This document shows positions 43,863 to 52,151 of a stretch of DNA of 64,000 bases, in pieces (position 1 is the first letter of the stretch; every line of letters begins with the position of its first letter). Source of the DNA: CAZAQV01 sp964487255 (GTDB lineage: Bacteria; Myxococcota_A; Polyangia; Polyangiales; CAZAQV01); the NCBI GenBank assembly GCA_964487255.1, contig CAZAQV010000006.1, forward strand, positions 62,001 to 126,000, written 5' to 3'. Made by a program: the position numbers and the translations under genes. The notes under the pieces are model-generated. The model was not told the DNA's origin. It made no database searches and saw only the letters and a program-made list of their open reading frames with translations.

Positions 43863-44750
43863 ATGATTCGTCGGCTCTCGCCGGTAGCAGCCCAGGTACT
43901 CAAGGTCTTGCCCCGCAAGCGCCTGAGCTGGTGTCTCGGTCAGCTGGCCGAAGTCGGAGCCCCGCCGCAGCTCCTCGACGTATTGGTGGAGCAATTCATC
44001 GAGACTTTCCATGTCGACATGCGCGAGGTCGCTGACGAGGGCCCGTTCCATAGTTTTGACGCCTTTTTTACGCGACGCCTGCGCGAGGGCGCGAGGCCGG
44101 TGGACCCGACCCCGGGCGCTATCGTGTCTCCTGCCGACGGACGGCTCGAGGCCTTCGGCGAGGTCAGCGGGAGCCTCAAGCTTCAGATCAAAGGGCATGA
44201 GTACGGGATCGAAGCTCTTTTGAATGGAATTTCGGATCCGACGCCCTATCGCGGCGGGCAGTTCGCGGTCATCTATCTCTCGCCACGCGACTACCATCGG
44301 GTCCACGCGCCCGTCTCAGGCCGGATCATCGAGGTCGTGCATATCCCAGGAACGCTTTTCCCAGTCAACACCATCGGAGTTTCCCACATCAAGGGACTCT
44401 TCGCGCGAAATGAGCGAGTCGCTTTCGTCCACGACTGCGAGCCGGGGCCAGTCTGCTCGCTGATGGTGGGGGCTATTGGCGTGGGGCGCATCACCACGCC
44501 TTTTGCCCAGCTCGAAACCAACCGCGGCCCGCGACTCGCCGAGCCGATGGTGCACGATTGCTCAGAACGGGTCCGCAAGGGTGACGAGCTCGGAGTCTTT
44601 CATCTCGGCTCGACCGTGATACTGATTCTTTCCAGATCGAGGGCATCCAGTTTACACTGGTGTCAACCGATGGGAGCACAGCTACGAGTGGGAGAAGCAT
44701 TATCCATCCCAACCTCGCAGAATGCGACCGAGGGAGCCCCGTCAGCCTGA
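43863..44750 (+). CDS. psd: Phosphatidylserine decarboxylase
   Basis: A 295-residue membrane-associated enzyme that turns phosphatidylserine into phosphatidylethanolamine. The self-cleavage site is LGST in GVFHLGSTVIL near residue 245, where Ser becomes the pyruvoyl group. FHSFDAFFTRRLREGARPVD, VSPADGRL and YLSPRDYHRVHAPVSG (with the catalytic His) are conserved. The C-terminus after LGST is somewhat long (QLRVGEALSIPTSQNATEGAPSA). The stop overlaps the methyltransferase start (TGATG). A -35/-10 promoter with a leaderless start is present. Confidence 0.94.
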   Translation: MIRRLSPVAAQVLKVLPRKRLSWCLGQLAEVGAPPQLLDVLVEQFIETFHVDMREVADEGPFHSFDAFFTRRLREGARPVDPTPGAIVSPADGRLEAFGEVSGSLKLQIKGHEYGIEALLNGISDPTPYRGGQFAVIYLSPRDYHRVHAPVSGRIIEVVHIPGTLFPVNTIGVSHIKGLFARNERVAFVHDCEPGPVCSLMVGAIGVGRITTPFAQLETNRGPRLAEPMVHDCSERVRKGDELGVFHLGSTVILILSRSRASSLHWCQPMGAQLRVGEALSIPTSQNATEGAPSA

Positions 44751-46570
44751 TGTCAGCACGCCCCAAACCATCGATACGAGTCGCCTGGGACGGTGAGCCC
44801 GAGCACCCTTCGTATCGACCGCGCGGCGGCGATGAGCGCAGCGACTCCGCCGAAGGCGTGCCCGTTTCGGCAGTCGCTTCAGCGGCGGTCGTCGTGGTGA
44901 AAAACAACACACCGGCTGCGGTCATGGATGACGAGTCACTCGAACCCCTACGGCCCAGCTACTCCCCACCGGTGGCTTCGCGCCCACCACAACCGCCGCC
45001 TGTTCGCACCGAGAGAACTCAAGTGGGTATGTCGGCCGTACGACTTGACGACCCACCGGCCAAAGCCTCGGCACCACCCGTTTCTGCGCCACCAGCCAAA
45101 GCCTCGGCGCCGCCCGTTTCTGCGCCACCAGCCAAAGCCTCGGCGCCACCCGTTTCTGCGCCACCGGCCAAAGTTTCGGCGCCACCCGTTTCGGCCAGCA
45201 AAACGCGTAAAAGCTCCACGCCTCCTAAGCCACCGAGCGAATCCTACATTCCACCGGCCCCCTCCGACCCGCCGCGTTCAAAATCGAGTCAGCCACCGCC
45301 CCGAGCTCGCAAAGGAAGCGACGAGTTTGACTTCGAGGGTCAGGTGCGGGCTGAGGGCACATTGCTCTCGGCACAGCAATCCTCCGACGCACCTTCGATT
45401 GCGCCAGAGCCGATCGAGAGCACGTTTCCCGACGCCATCGACGACGAAACAGAACTCGCGCAGGATGTTAGTGATGCACCTCCAGCTCCAGACAAGAAGC
45501 CTTCGCCGCCACCGGCTCCAAACACCAAACCCCGCCTGAGTTCAGTTGACGGCAAAGCCCCGCCGCCAGTTCCGTCCGAGGCGCCACGCAAGAAGCGACC
45601 GAGTCAAGAACCTGCCGAACCAGCCCAAGCAAGCGCGCAAAACGACGCGGCTAGCGAAGCCGAGGGGCCCCGTGATTTGGCGGCAATTCCTGTAATTTCG
45701 AGCGATGTTGTCATCACGGACGGCGCCGCAACCGTGGACGCGGCGCGTGCGAAGAAGACAGCGCGTTCGAGTAAGCCGGCGTGGCACGATACGTTCTTTG
45801 ATGAGAGTTATTTGCGGACATATCGGGTACCCCCCCCCGACGCAGTGAGTCGCCAGTGTGACTTCATTGAAACACAGCTCGACCTCGACGAAGGCGCGAG
45901 CATTCTCGACGTCGGGTGCGGCTTGGGTCTACAAGCAAAAGAGCTTTCGCGTCGCGGCTACAAGGTCACCGGAATCGATTCGTCGCCTACGATGCTTGCG
46001 CTCGCTCGCGAGGCCGACCATGGAGTCGAGTTCCTCGAGCGCGACATGCGCGAGCTTCAGTACGACGGCGATTTCGATGGAGCCATCTGTTGGGGCACGA
46101 GTTTTGGTTACTTCGATGACGCGCTCAACAAGACCGTCATCGAGCAGCTGCGCAACGCCGTGCGCCCCAACGGCATGTTGCTCGTCGACGTGGTCAATCG
46201 CGATTACGTGATGCGCTCCCAGCCCAATCTGATCTGGTTCGAGGGCGAGGGCTGCGTGTGTCTCGAAGAAAGCGATTTCAACGCCATCACTTCTCGACTC
46301 CACGTCAAGCGAACGACAGTGCTCAGCGACGGCCGTCAGATTGAGTCACCGTACTCCATGCGTCTGTACTCCGTGCACGAACTCGGGCAGGTCCTGCATA
46401 CCAAGGGCTTTCGTGCCAAGCGCGTTTCGGGTCACCCCGCGACGCCCGGGGTGTTTTTCGGCTCGGACTCGCCGCGGATCATCATGGCAGCCGAGCGCCG
46501 CTTGTCATCAAAGATGGACCGGAACACCGTGTCACCTTCCGACGTCGCTAAGCGCCGCGCTGGTTCATAG
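44750..46570 (+). CDS. SAM methyltransferase with long proline-rich N-terminus
   Basis: A 606-residue protein. Residues 1-360 are low complexity (Pro, Ala, Ser, Lys) and include four PPAKASAPPVSA-type repeats near 100-150. Residues 365-600 form a class I methyltransferase: motif I ILDVGCGLGLQAKELSRRGYKVTGIDSSPTML, then LERDMRELQ, FDGAICWGTSFGYFDD and VRPNGMLLVDVVNRDYV. The substrate is not evident; the fold resembles small-molecule or UbiE-like methylases. A C9 run (45830-45838) lies at the junction with the enzyme domain. It follows psd directly and overlaps the K+ channel gene tail to tail by 23 bp. The fusion is unusual. Confidence 0.8.
   Translation: MSARPKPSIRVAWDGEPEHPSYRPRGGDERSDSAEGVPVSAVASAAVVVVKNNTPAAVMDDESLEPLRPSYSPPVASRPPQPPPVRTERTQVGMSAVRLDDPPAKASAPPVSAPPAKASAPPVSAPPAKASAPPVSAPPAKVSAPPVSASKTRKSSTPPKPPSESYIPPAPSDPPRSKSSQPPPRARKGSDEFDFEGQVRAEGTLLSAQQSSDAPSIAPEPIESTFPDAIDDETELAQDVSDAPPAPDKKPSPPPAPNTKPRLSSVDGKAPPPVPSEAPRKKRPSQEPAEPAQASAQNDAASEAEGPRDLAAIPVISSDVVITDGAATVDAARAKKTARSSKPAWHDTFFDESYLRTYRVPPPDAVSRQCDFIETQLDLDEGASILDVGCGLGLQAKELSRRGYKVTGIDSSPTMLALAREADHGVEFLERDMRELQYDGDFDGAICWGTSFGYFDDALNKTVIEQLRNAVRPNGMLLVDVVNRDYVMRSQPNLIWFEGEGCVCLEESDFNAITSRLHVKRTTVLSDGRQIESPYSMRLYSVHELGQVLHTKGFRAKRVSGHPATPGVFFGSDSPRIIMAAERRLSSKMDRNTVSPSDVAKRRAGS
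45053..45196 (+). repeat. 36-bp tandem repeat in the methyltransferase gene
   Basis: Four near-identical units encode PPAKASAPPVSA (the fourth reads PPAKVSAPPVSA). Nucleotide copies differ at only a few positions, for example GCACCACCC against GCGCCGCCC. Confidence 0.9.
45830..45838 (+). repeat. C9 homopolymer
   Basis: Nine consecutive C at the start of the methyltransferase domain (codons CCC-CCC-CCC in VPPPDA). A one-base slip would remove the catalytic domain. Confidence 0.9.
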
Positions 46571-47378
46571 TCCTTCCGCAATGTGGGCAGCTTTTGCGTT
46601 CGACATGCGTCGAAGGGCGCCGCGCACGTCGCTCGGAAAGCGCTTCGGAAAAGCCTCCCGCCAAGATTCCTGCGGGCAGTGCGACGAAGCCCACACCCAC
46701 GATAGAAATGATCGACGCGAGGAGCTTTCCGATCGCAGTGACTGGATAGACGTCGCCGTAGCCGACCGTGGTCAAGGTGCACACGGCCCACCAAAGTGAG
46801 GCCGGGATACTCGAAAAGGAATCTGGTTGAGCACCGTTTTCAGCGGCGTAGAGCAGTGCGGCCGACGAGACGAGGAGCACGAAGAGTAGTCCGACGCACA
46901 ACAAGAGCTGCTCAGCACTTTCACGAAGGACCGTCTGGAGTAGGGCGAGCGAGCGCGAATAGCGAAACAGCTTGATGCCCCGAAGCAGCCGCACGAGGCG
47001 CAGGGCGCGTAGCGCGCGCAAGTCGGAGGTGAAGAGCAGTAGCGACGGAAGGACGGCGGCCAGATCGATCAGAGCCATAGGCGTCAACGCGAAGCGAATC
47101 CGGCCCATCATGCCCCGATAGCGCTCGATCGCACCGGCCGCCCACAAGCGGGCGACGTACTCGACGGCGAAGATCACTGACGAGACGATTTCAAAGACGA
47201 ATAGCTCTTGACCGTAGGTGACCTGCATATGCGGGACGGTCTCAAGCATTCCCGCAAAGACGTTAAGGACGATGAGAATCATGATCCCGTACGTGATGAC
47301 GTCGGCGAGCCATCCCTCGGACTCTTCGGCGTCCAACCAGTCCCAGAGCTGTCTTTGAAACGATTGCTGCGTTCGCAT
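46548..47378 (-). CDS. Voltage-gated K+ channel family protein
   Basis: A 276-residue six-helix channel subunit. The voltage-sensor helix S4 is LRALRALRLVRLLRGIKLFRYSRS with Arg every third residue, the pore filter is CTLTTVGYGDVYP, and helices S1-S3 (ITYGIMILIVLNVFAGML, VFEIVSSVIFAVEYVARLW, MALIDLAAVLPSLLLF) precede them. S6 is GKLLASIISIVGVGFVALPAGILAGGF. The C-terminal KSCPHCGRTMN has a CxxC knuckle. Functional channels are tetramers. The start may be ATG 47378 or GTG 47387. Tail-to-tail overlap with the methyltransferase gene is 23 bp. Confidence 0.92.
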   Translation of the reverse strand: MRTQQSFQRQLWDWLDAEESEGWLADVITYGIMILIVLNVFAGMLETVPHMQVTYGQELFVFEIVSSVIFAVEYVARLWAAGAIERYRGMMGRIRFALTPMALIDLAAVLPSLLLFTSDLRALRALRLVRLLRGIKLFRYSRSLALLQTVLRESAEQLLLCVGLLFVLLVSSAALLYAAENGAQPDSFSSIPASLWWAVCTLTTVGYGDVYPVTAIGKLLASIISIVGVGFVALPAGILAGGFSEALSERRARRPSTHVERKSCPHCGRTMNQRGA

Positions 47379-47543
47379 CGCGCTCACTTCTACTGAATCG
47401 CCCAGCTTCTCGCCAGGCGGAGAACACGCAGAGCGCCATAGATGGGGACTGCAAACCGAGTTTGTTGACAGAGAAATCGAACCGTCTGTTTGTATAGATT
47501 CAGGAAAACTGGATGGCATGTGCTTTGCGAACAAATGCAAAAG

Positions 47544-48668
47544 ATGCGTGATATTTTTGCGAAAGGCATTCTGTTGGTGGTTGTCTGCGGCTGCACGGCA
47601 GCGGTCGGCGGTGAGCCGTACACGTCTGAGAGACCGGACGGCAAGGGCGATCGAACAGTTGACCCCGATGCGGGCCCAAGCACCGACCTCGAAGCAGACA
47701 ACCACAATGGAACCGACTCTGCACCCGCCTGCGCAGGCACGGAGGTGGACGTCGAAATCGAGTACCTCAAGCGGCCGGCCGACATTGTGTGGGTAATCGA
47801 CTCTTCGGGCAGCATGAACAACGAGGCGGCGCTCGTGCAACAGCATATGAATGACTTTGCAGCGCGATTCTCAGACGCCAGCGTCGATGCGCAAATCATC
47901 GTTATCACACCAGCCGGCTTTGTATCGGTGCCTCCGCCCTTGGGAACGGACAGCAGTCGCTTTTTCCAAGTTAGCAGGTCGGTTAGCTCGAGTGCTGCTC
48001 TTCAGGCGCTCGTCGATTCGTGGAGCATTTACAGCGCGCGTCTACGAGAAAACTCGGTCGTTCACTTCATCGCAGTGACCGACGATGAGTCTCGGCTAAG
48101 GGGTGACTGCTTTGTCGAGCAGATGAAGACGCTGGTCGGTCCGCAAAGGCAGTTCAAACTGCATACGATTTCGTCCGAAGCCGCTAGTCCGGCTGAGATA
48201 CAGCCAAGCGGGGGGCAACTCTCCTGCGCCGAGAACAACACAGCCCTCAAGAGTTCAGCGCAAGCATGTGAGGGCGCAGCGAGTCCAGGGCTTGAGTATC
48301 GCAAGGCCGCCGAAGCAACAGAGGGCTTGGTGATTTCGATCTGTACGCCTGACTGGTCATCGGTGTTCGACCAGCTCGCCGGTACGGTCGAGAAGGTTTC
48401 GGTGCTCGGATGCGACTTTGAAATGCCCGAGCCACCACCGGGTGCAGTGCTCCAAGCCGACAAAGTCGAGCTCCTTGCAGAGGTCGAAGGAACACAGCGC
48501 ACCCTTTCGCGAGTGACAAGCGAGGCTGGGTGCAATGGCGGCGACTGGTATTACGATAACCCAGACAGGCCTACATCAGTTCAGTTGTGCCCAAACACTT
48601 GCGATGAACTCGGCAACGTTGGTGCCCAACTATCCCTTGAGCTTGGTTGCGCGTGGAGCGTGCGTTAG
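47544..48668 (+). CDS. VWA-domain lipoprotein
   Basis: A 374-residue exported protein. The signal MRDIFAKGILLVVVCGC gives a lipobox cysteine at residue 17 (ATG 47535 adds three residues). An acidic, Asp/Ser-rich linker follows, then a von Willebrand factor A domain with MIDAS motif DIVWVIDSSGSMNNEAAL and the downstream VTDDESRLRGD. The C-terminal part holds many Cys (CNGGDWYYD, VQLCPNTCDELG, LELGCAW), suggesting disulfides. It resembles the common Myxococcota VWA surface proteins of unknown ligand. An AT-rich region with TTGACA (47465) and TATAGA (47493) lies upstream but with poor spacing. Confidence 0.8.
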   Translation: MRDIFAKGILLVVVCGCTAAVGGEPYTSERPDGKGDRTVDPDAGPSTDLEADNHNGTDSAPACAGTEVDVEIEYLKRPADIVWVIDSSGSMNNEAALVQQHMNDFAARFSDASVDAQIIVITPAGFVSVPPPLGTDSSRFFQVSRSVSSSAALQALVDSWSIYSARLRENSVVHFIAVTDDESRLRGDCFVEQMKTLVGPQRQFKLHTISSEAASPAEIQPSGGQLSCAENNTALKSSAQACEGAASPGLEYRKAAEATEGLVISICTPDWSSVFDQLAGTVEKVSVLGCDFEMPEPPPGAVLQADKVELLAEVEGTQRTLSRVTSEAGCNGGDWYYDNPDRPTSVQLCPNTCDELGNVGAQLSLELGCAWSVR

Positions 48669-48715
48669 CGGAAAACGTGTCCTCACACAGCGTCCCGAGA
48701 CTCCCGTTCATTGGC

Positions 48716-48721
48716 TATCAT
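48716..48721 (+). promoter_or_regulatory. -10-like TATCAT, probable leaderless start
   Basis: TATCAT ends 7 nt before GTG 48729. No -35 or Shine-Dalgarno sequence is evident. Fits the recurrent pattern but with one extra base. Confidence 0.4.
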
Positions 48722-48728
48722 CCGCGCC

Positions 48729-49802
48729 GTGCAGATCTTGTTTATCAACCCCTACCACCGCGGCAGTCACCGCGATTTCTTTGAGCAGTGGTCGCGTCAT
48801 AGCAAGCACACGTTCCGCCTCTTGAACTTGAGTGGGCGCAACTGGAAATGGCGAATGCGTCACGGGGCTTGGACGCTCGCCAACGTCCTTCGAGCGCAAG
48901 AGGACCAGAGCGTGCCCGACGTCGTCTTTTCGACAGACATGCTCGACCTCGCGCTGTGGAAGGCATGCGCCCCGGACGCGCTCCGCAGCGTGCCGCACAT
49001 CCAATACTTTCATGAGAACCAGCTCGTCTATCCGGACCGGCGCAAGCGCGATGAGGACCTCCACTTCGCTTGCACGAACATCCTATCGGGGGCGCTCGCG
49101 AATGAAGCTTGGTTTAACTCTCGCTACCACCTCGAAACTTTTATCGAGGGAGCGCGTTTGCTCGACCTTCGCTTACCGGGTCGCGAGCTCAATAGCGCGA
49201 TCTCCGTACTCGAATCGCACGCGTATGTTCGCGCGCCGGGAGTTGAACTAAGAAGCCTGGGCTTCCAAGAGCGACGTTCATCAGAGAAGCTGCGCGTTCT
49301 TTGGATCGGGCGTTGGGAATGGGACAAGGGAAATGACCGGTTCGTCCGGCTCGCGACTGCAGCCCGGAAGTCCATGGATGTGGAGTTCGTCGTGCTCGGG
49401 GCATCGCTGGCACTCGACGAGCGAGAACATCTTCACGAACTGCTCGGTAGGTCACTGGTATTCGCGGGCTTCGTGGAGTCTAGAGAGGCGTATGAAACCT
49501 GGCTGAGAACATGCGATGTGGTGCTCAGCACGGCGCGCCACGAATTCTTTGGCTTGGCAGTGCTCGAAGCGTCGCTGTGTGGATGCATTCCGTTACTTCC
49601 AAACGGACTGGCGTACCCAGAGGTTTTTTCAGATTGTGAGGAGGCGTTTTTCTACGATGACGAAGGGGAGGCGCTGCTGCGCTTGGAGCGGCTTTTCAAT
49701 GATTGGAGAGAAGGGAAACTCTTGCCCCCGCGGGGGCAAGACCATTGGCTCTGGAGCGTTCGTGCCAGGGAACTCGACGCTTGCTTAGAAGCTGTCGTCT
49801 AG
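48729..49802 (+). CDS. tRNA-queuosine mannosyltransferase-like glycosyltransferase (DUF3524)
   Basis: A 357-residue two-domain GT-B protein. The N-terminal block ILFINPYHRGSHRDFFEQW, WKWRMRHGAWTLAN, VVFSTDMLDLALWKACAPD and YFHENQLVYPDRRKRDEDLHFACTNILSGALANEAWFNSRYHLETF is diagnostic of the DUF3524 family, whose animal member QTMAN (GTDC1) adds mannose to queuosine in tRNA-Asp. The C-terminal GT4 domain has LWIGRWEWDKGNDRF and STARHEFFGLAVLEASLCGCIPLLPNGLAYPE. Bacterial members exist, but to my knowledge their substrate is unproven. The GTG 48729 start is preferred over 48711. The stop forms a shared CTAG with the next, convergent ORF. Confidence 0.85.
   Translation: MQILFINPYHRGSHRDFFEQWSRHSKHTFRLLNLSGRNWKWRMRHGAWTLANVLRAQEDQSVPDVVFSTDMLDLALWKACAPDALRSVPHIQYFHENQLVYPDRRKRDEDLHFACTNILSGALANEAWFNSRYHLETFIEGARLLDLRLPGRELNSAISVLESHAYVRAPGVELRSLGFQERRSSEKLRVLWIGRWEWDKGNDRFVRLATAARKSMDVEFVVLGASLALDEREHLHELLGRSLVFAGFVESREAYETWLRTCDVVLSTARHEFFGLAVLEASLCGCIPLLPNGLAYPEVFSDCEEAFFYDDEGEALLRLERLFNDWREGKLLPPRGQDHWLWSVRARELDACLEAVV
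49721..49740. repeat. 20-bp perfect palindrome inside the glycosyltransferase gene
   Basis: CTTGCCCCCGCGGGGGCAAG reads the same on both strands. It is near the 3' end of the coding sequence and would make a very stable RNA hairpin. Confidence 0.9.
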
Positions 49803-50092
49803 AACTTTGGAGGCATAGAACGACGGAGTCGAAGCTTGCCGCGCAAGTCTTCGAGCTCTGGAGAGCTTACTCGACTCTCCTTGGCAACTTGAAGCCCACT
49901 GACTTTCTTCTCCTTTTCGTTGGCCGAATTCTCGGCGTACGCCGGCCTATACGTTTCGACCCCGAAGGGGCTCGGAGCCGGTGTGGTCGGCTTTACACTG
50001 ACGCGCAGAGCCGCAATGGGCTTGCGACGCACCAGCCGCGGGGAGGAATGAAAGTAGACATTCGGACTTAGTTTGGGTTTGGCAACGCTCAT
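49799..50092 (-). CDS. Small basic protein, unknown (tentative)
   Basis: A 97-residue ORF starting MSVAKPKLSPNVYFHSSPRL and ending GKLRLRRSMPPKF. It is rich in Lys, Arg, Ser and Pro, with no membrane segment or recognised domain. Support is modest: the codon use looks normal, and the stop shares CTAG with the convergent glycosyltransferase, a pattern seen twice more here for convincing genes. No clear ribosome-binding site is seen. It could be a DNA-binding or ribosome-associated small protein, or a chance ORF. Confidence 0.4.
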   Translation of the reverse strand: MSVAKPKLSPNVYFHSSPRLVRRKPIAALRVSVKPTTPAPSPFGVETYRPAYAENSANEKEKKVSGLQVAKESRVSSPELEDLRGKLRLRRSMPPKF

Positions 50093-50281
50093 GCCCCAAT
50101 TACGAAGCAAACATTATACCAACACCAAATTAATCTACTTTTATGACTTTTCGCATTTTTGGGACTCCAGATCTGGCGCATCTGTTGTAGATTCGGCGCA
50201 TTTTCTGTCGGTTTACACACAACACCGTAGGTTGGGACACTAAACAGACATTCAGAGAAACCTGTGTTAGCAAGGGCTGCA

Positions 50282-52108
50282 ATGAGCGAGCCCGAGCACG
50301 ACCGGATTCTAAGGGAAGTATTTGGCTTTAATGACTTTCGACCGGGCCAACGCGCCACGGTGGAGTGTTTGCTGCGAGGGGAAGATGCCGTCGTGTTACT
50401 GCCCACGGGCGGGGGGAAATCTCTTTGCTATCAGGTTCCCGCCATCACGTTGGCCCGCCAGAGCGGCGGACTCGCGGTCGTCATCTCACCGTTGATAGCA
50501 TTGATGGGAGACCAAGTTCGTAACCTGTGCGCACGCGGTGTGCGCGCTGCGGCGCTCAACAGCCACCAATCGGATGCGCAGAGCCGTGAGGTCTTCGAGG
50601 CTTTGGCGGACGGGCACGTCGAACTGCTCTATGTCTCCCCCGAACGCGCTTCGACGCGTGGTTTTCGCGCCATGCTCCGCCACCACCGAGTGTGCCTTGT
50701 CGCGATCGATGAGGCGCACTGCGTCAGTCAATGGGGCCACGACTTCCGACCGGAGTACCTACAGCTCGCCGAGCTTCGGGATCTTTGCCGGGCACCGATG
50801 GTTGCCGCAACCGCGACAGCCACGCCCGATGTCCTGGCCGAGGTGATTCACCAGCTACGACTTCGCAACCCTCACGTGGAACGCGGCGATTTCCGAAGAC
50901 CGAATCTCCAGTTTGCGGTCGAAGCGATCCGCAGCCACACCGCCCGACTTCAGCGACTGTGCGACTTGCTCGAAGCCATGGAGTTTCGCCGCACGCCAAG
51001 CTCCGGAAGGGCCATCATCTACTGCAGTACCCGAAAGAAAACCGAGGAAGTAGCCAAACACCTTTGCGCACACGCTTTCGCGGCCGCCGCATACCACGCG
51101 GGTCGGGATCGTGGTGAACGGCGACGTGTCCAGCGTGCGTTCGAGATGGGTCGTGTAAGGGTGCTAGCCGCAACGAACGCGTTCGGCATGGGTATCGATA
51201 TTCCCGATGTTCGTCTCATCGTACATTTCCAGACGCCGGGGAGCTTAGAGGCCTACTACCAGGAGGCAGGTCGCGCTGGCCGCGACGGGCAACCCGCCAA
51301 CTGTGTCATGTTTTTTGGAACGTCCGACCTTGCCACTCAGAGGCGTATTCAGTCGGGAACCAGAGCGAGCGCCGCACTGCGCACCATGGAAGTTTACGCG
51401 CGAGCGGAACTCTGCCGCCAGCGAACGATTTGCGACCACTTTGGCATGAAAGATGTGCCCCCTTGCGATATCTGCGATGTCTGTAAGGGTTTCGTCCGCG
51501 AGGAGAACGAAGTCGTCGACAACAAGACGACGGCCCTGAGCAACGACGAGTTACGAGTGATCATCTCCGCGGTGGGCGGGCTGCTCAAACCTGTCGGAAA
51601 GGTGGGTCTAGCGCGGGCACTTCGGGGCAGCCGGGCCAAAAGCCTGCACAAGTGTGGGTTGATGGACCTGCCGGAGCACGGCGCGCTGCATCATCGCGAC
51701 GAGACCAGCATTGTCGCCGCGATAGAGGGCTGCCTCGAACGGGGACAACTCGTGCGCAAGGGCCACAAATACCCGACCGTGTGGCTGCCCGGTAAAGCCG
51801 TGCGCGCTCGGCAGGCTTGGACTGCGCCAAATGTGGGCTCTAACACCAATGCTTCTCGCCCCTTAGAGCGCAGGGCTCGACGAGATCGCTACACACCCGT
51901 CGTCAAAGCCCTCGACGCATTCCGAAGGCGCAAAGCGCGAGAACTCGGATGGAAACCCTATATGGTTCTCCAGAAACGGACGATTGTCGCACTCGACGAA
52001 CAGCGGCCCGGCAGCGTATGGGATCTGCAGCAAATCCCTGGCCTGGGCGAAGCAAAGATCGAACGCTTTGGTGAGGAGCTGATCTCCATCGTCAGCGAAC
52101 ATGGGTAA
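50282..52108 (+). CDS. recQ: ATP-dependent DNA helicase RecQ
   Basis: A 608-residue helicase for recombination repair. The helicase core has Walker A LLPTGGGKSLCYQVPA, motif II IDEAHCVSQWGHDFRPEY, aromatic-loop region and motif VI ATNAFGMGIDIPDVR, QEAGRAGRDG. The RecQ zinc site is CRQRTICDHFGMKDVPPCDICDVCKGF, followed by the RQC winged helix. An HRDC domain ends the protein (KALDAFRRRKARELG through IPGLGEAKIERFGEELISIV). ATG 50282 has AAGGG six bases upstream. Complete, cytoplasmic. Confidence 0.95.
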   Translation: MSEPEHDRILREVFGFNDFRPGQRATVECLLRGEDAVVLLPTGGGKSLCYQVPAITLARQSGGLAVVISPLIALMGDQVRNLCARGVRAAALNSHQSDAQSREVFEALADGHVELLYVSPERASTRGFRAMLRHHRVCLVAIDEAHCVSQWGHDFRPEYLQLAELRDLCRAPMVAATATATPDVLAEVIHQLRLRNPHVERGDFRRPNLQFAVEAIRSHTARLQRLCDLLEAMEFRRTPSSGRAIIYCSTRKKTEEVAKHLCAHAFAAAAYHAGRDRGERRRVQRAFEMGRVRVLAATNAFGMGIDIPDVRLIVHFQTPGSLEAYYQEAGRAGRDGQPANCVMFFGTSDLATQRRIQSGTRASAALRTMEVYARAELCRQRTICDHFGMKDVPPCDICDVCKGFVREENEVVDNKTTALSNDELRVIISAVGGLLKPVGKVGLARALRGSRAKSLHKCGLMDLPEHGALHHRDETSIVAAIEGCLERGQLVRKGHKYPTVWLPGKAVRARQAWTAPNVGSNTNASRPLERRARRDRYTPVVKALDAFRRRKARELGWKPYMVLQKRTIVALDEQRPGSVWDLQQIPGLGEAKIERFGEELISIVSEHG

Positions 52109-52151
52109 CACCGAGGCCTAATTTGCACGGCGTTTGCCTATTCCTCCACAA

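Noticed and set aside
47465..47498. TTGACA...TATAGA as a promoter for the VWA lipoprotein
   Set aside because: The spacer is 22 bp, too long for a standard sigma-70 promoter. It is noted only as an AT-rich region.
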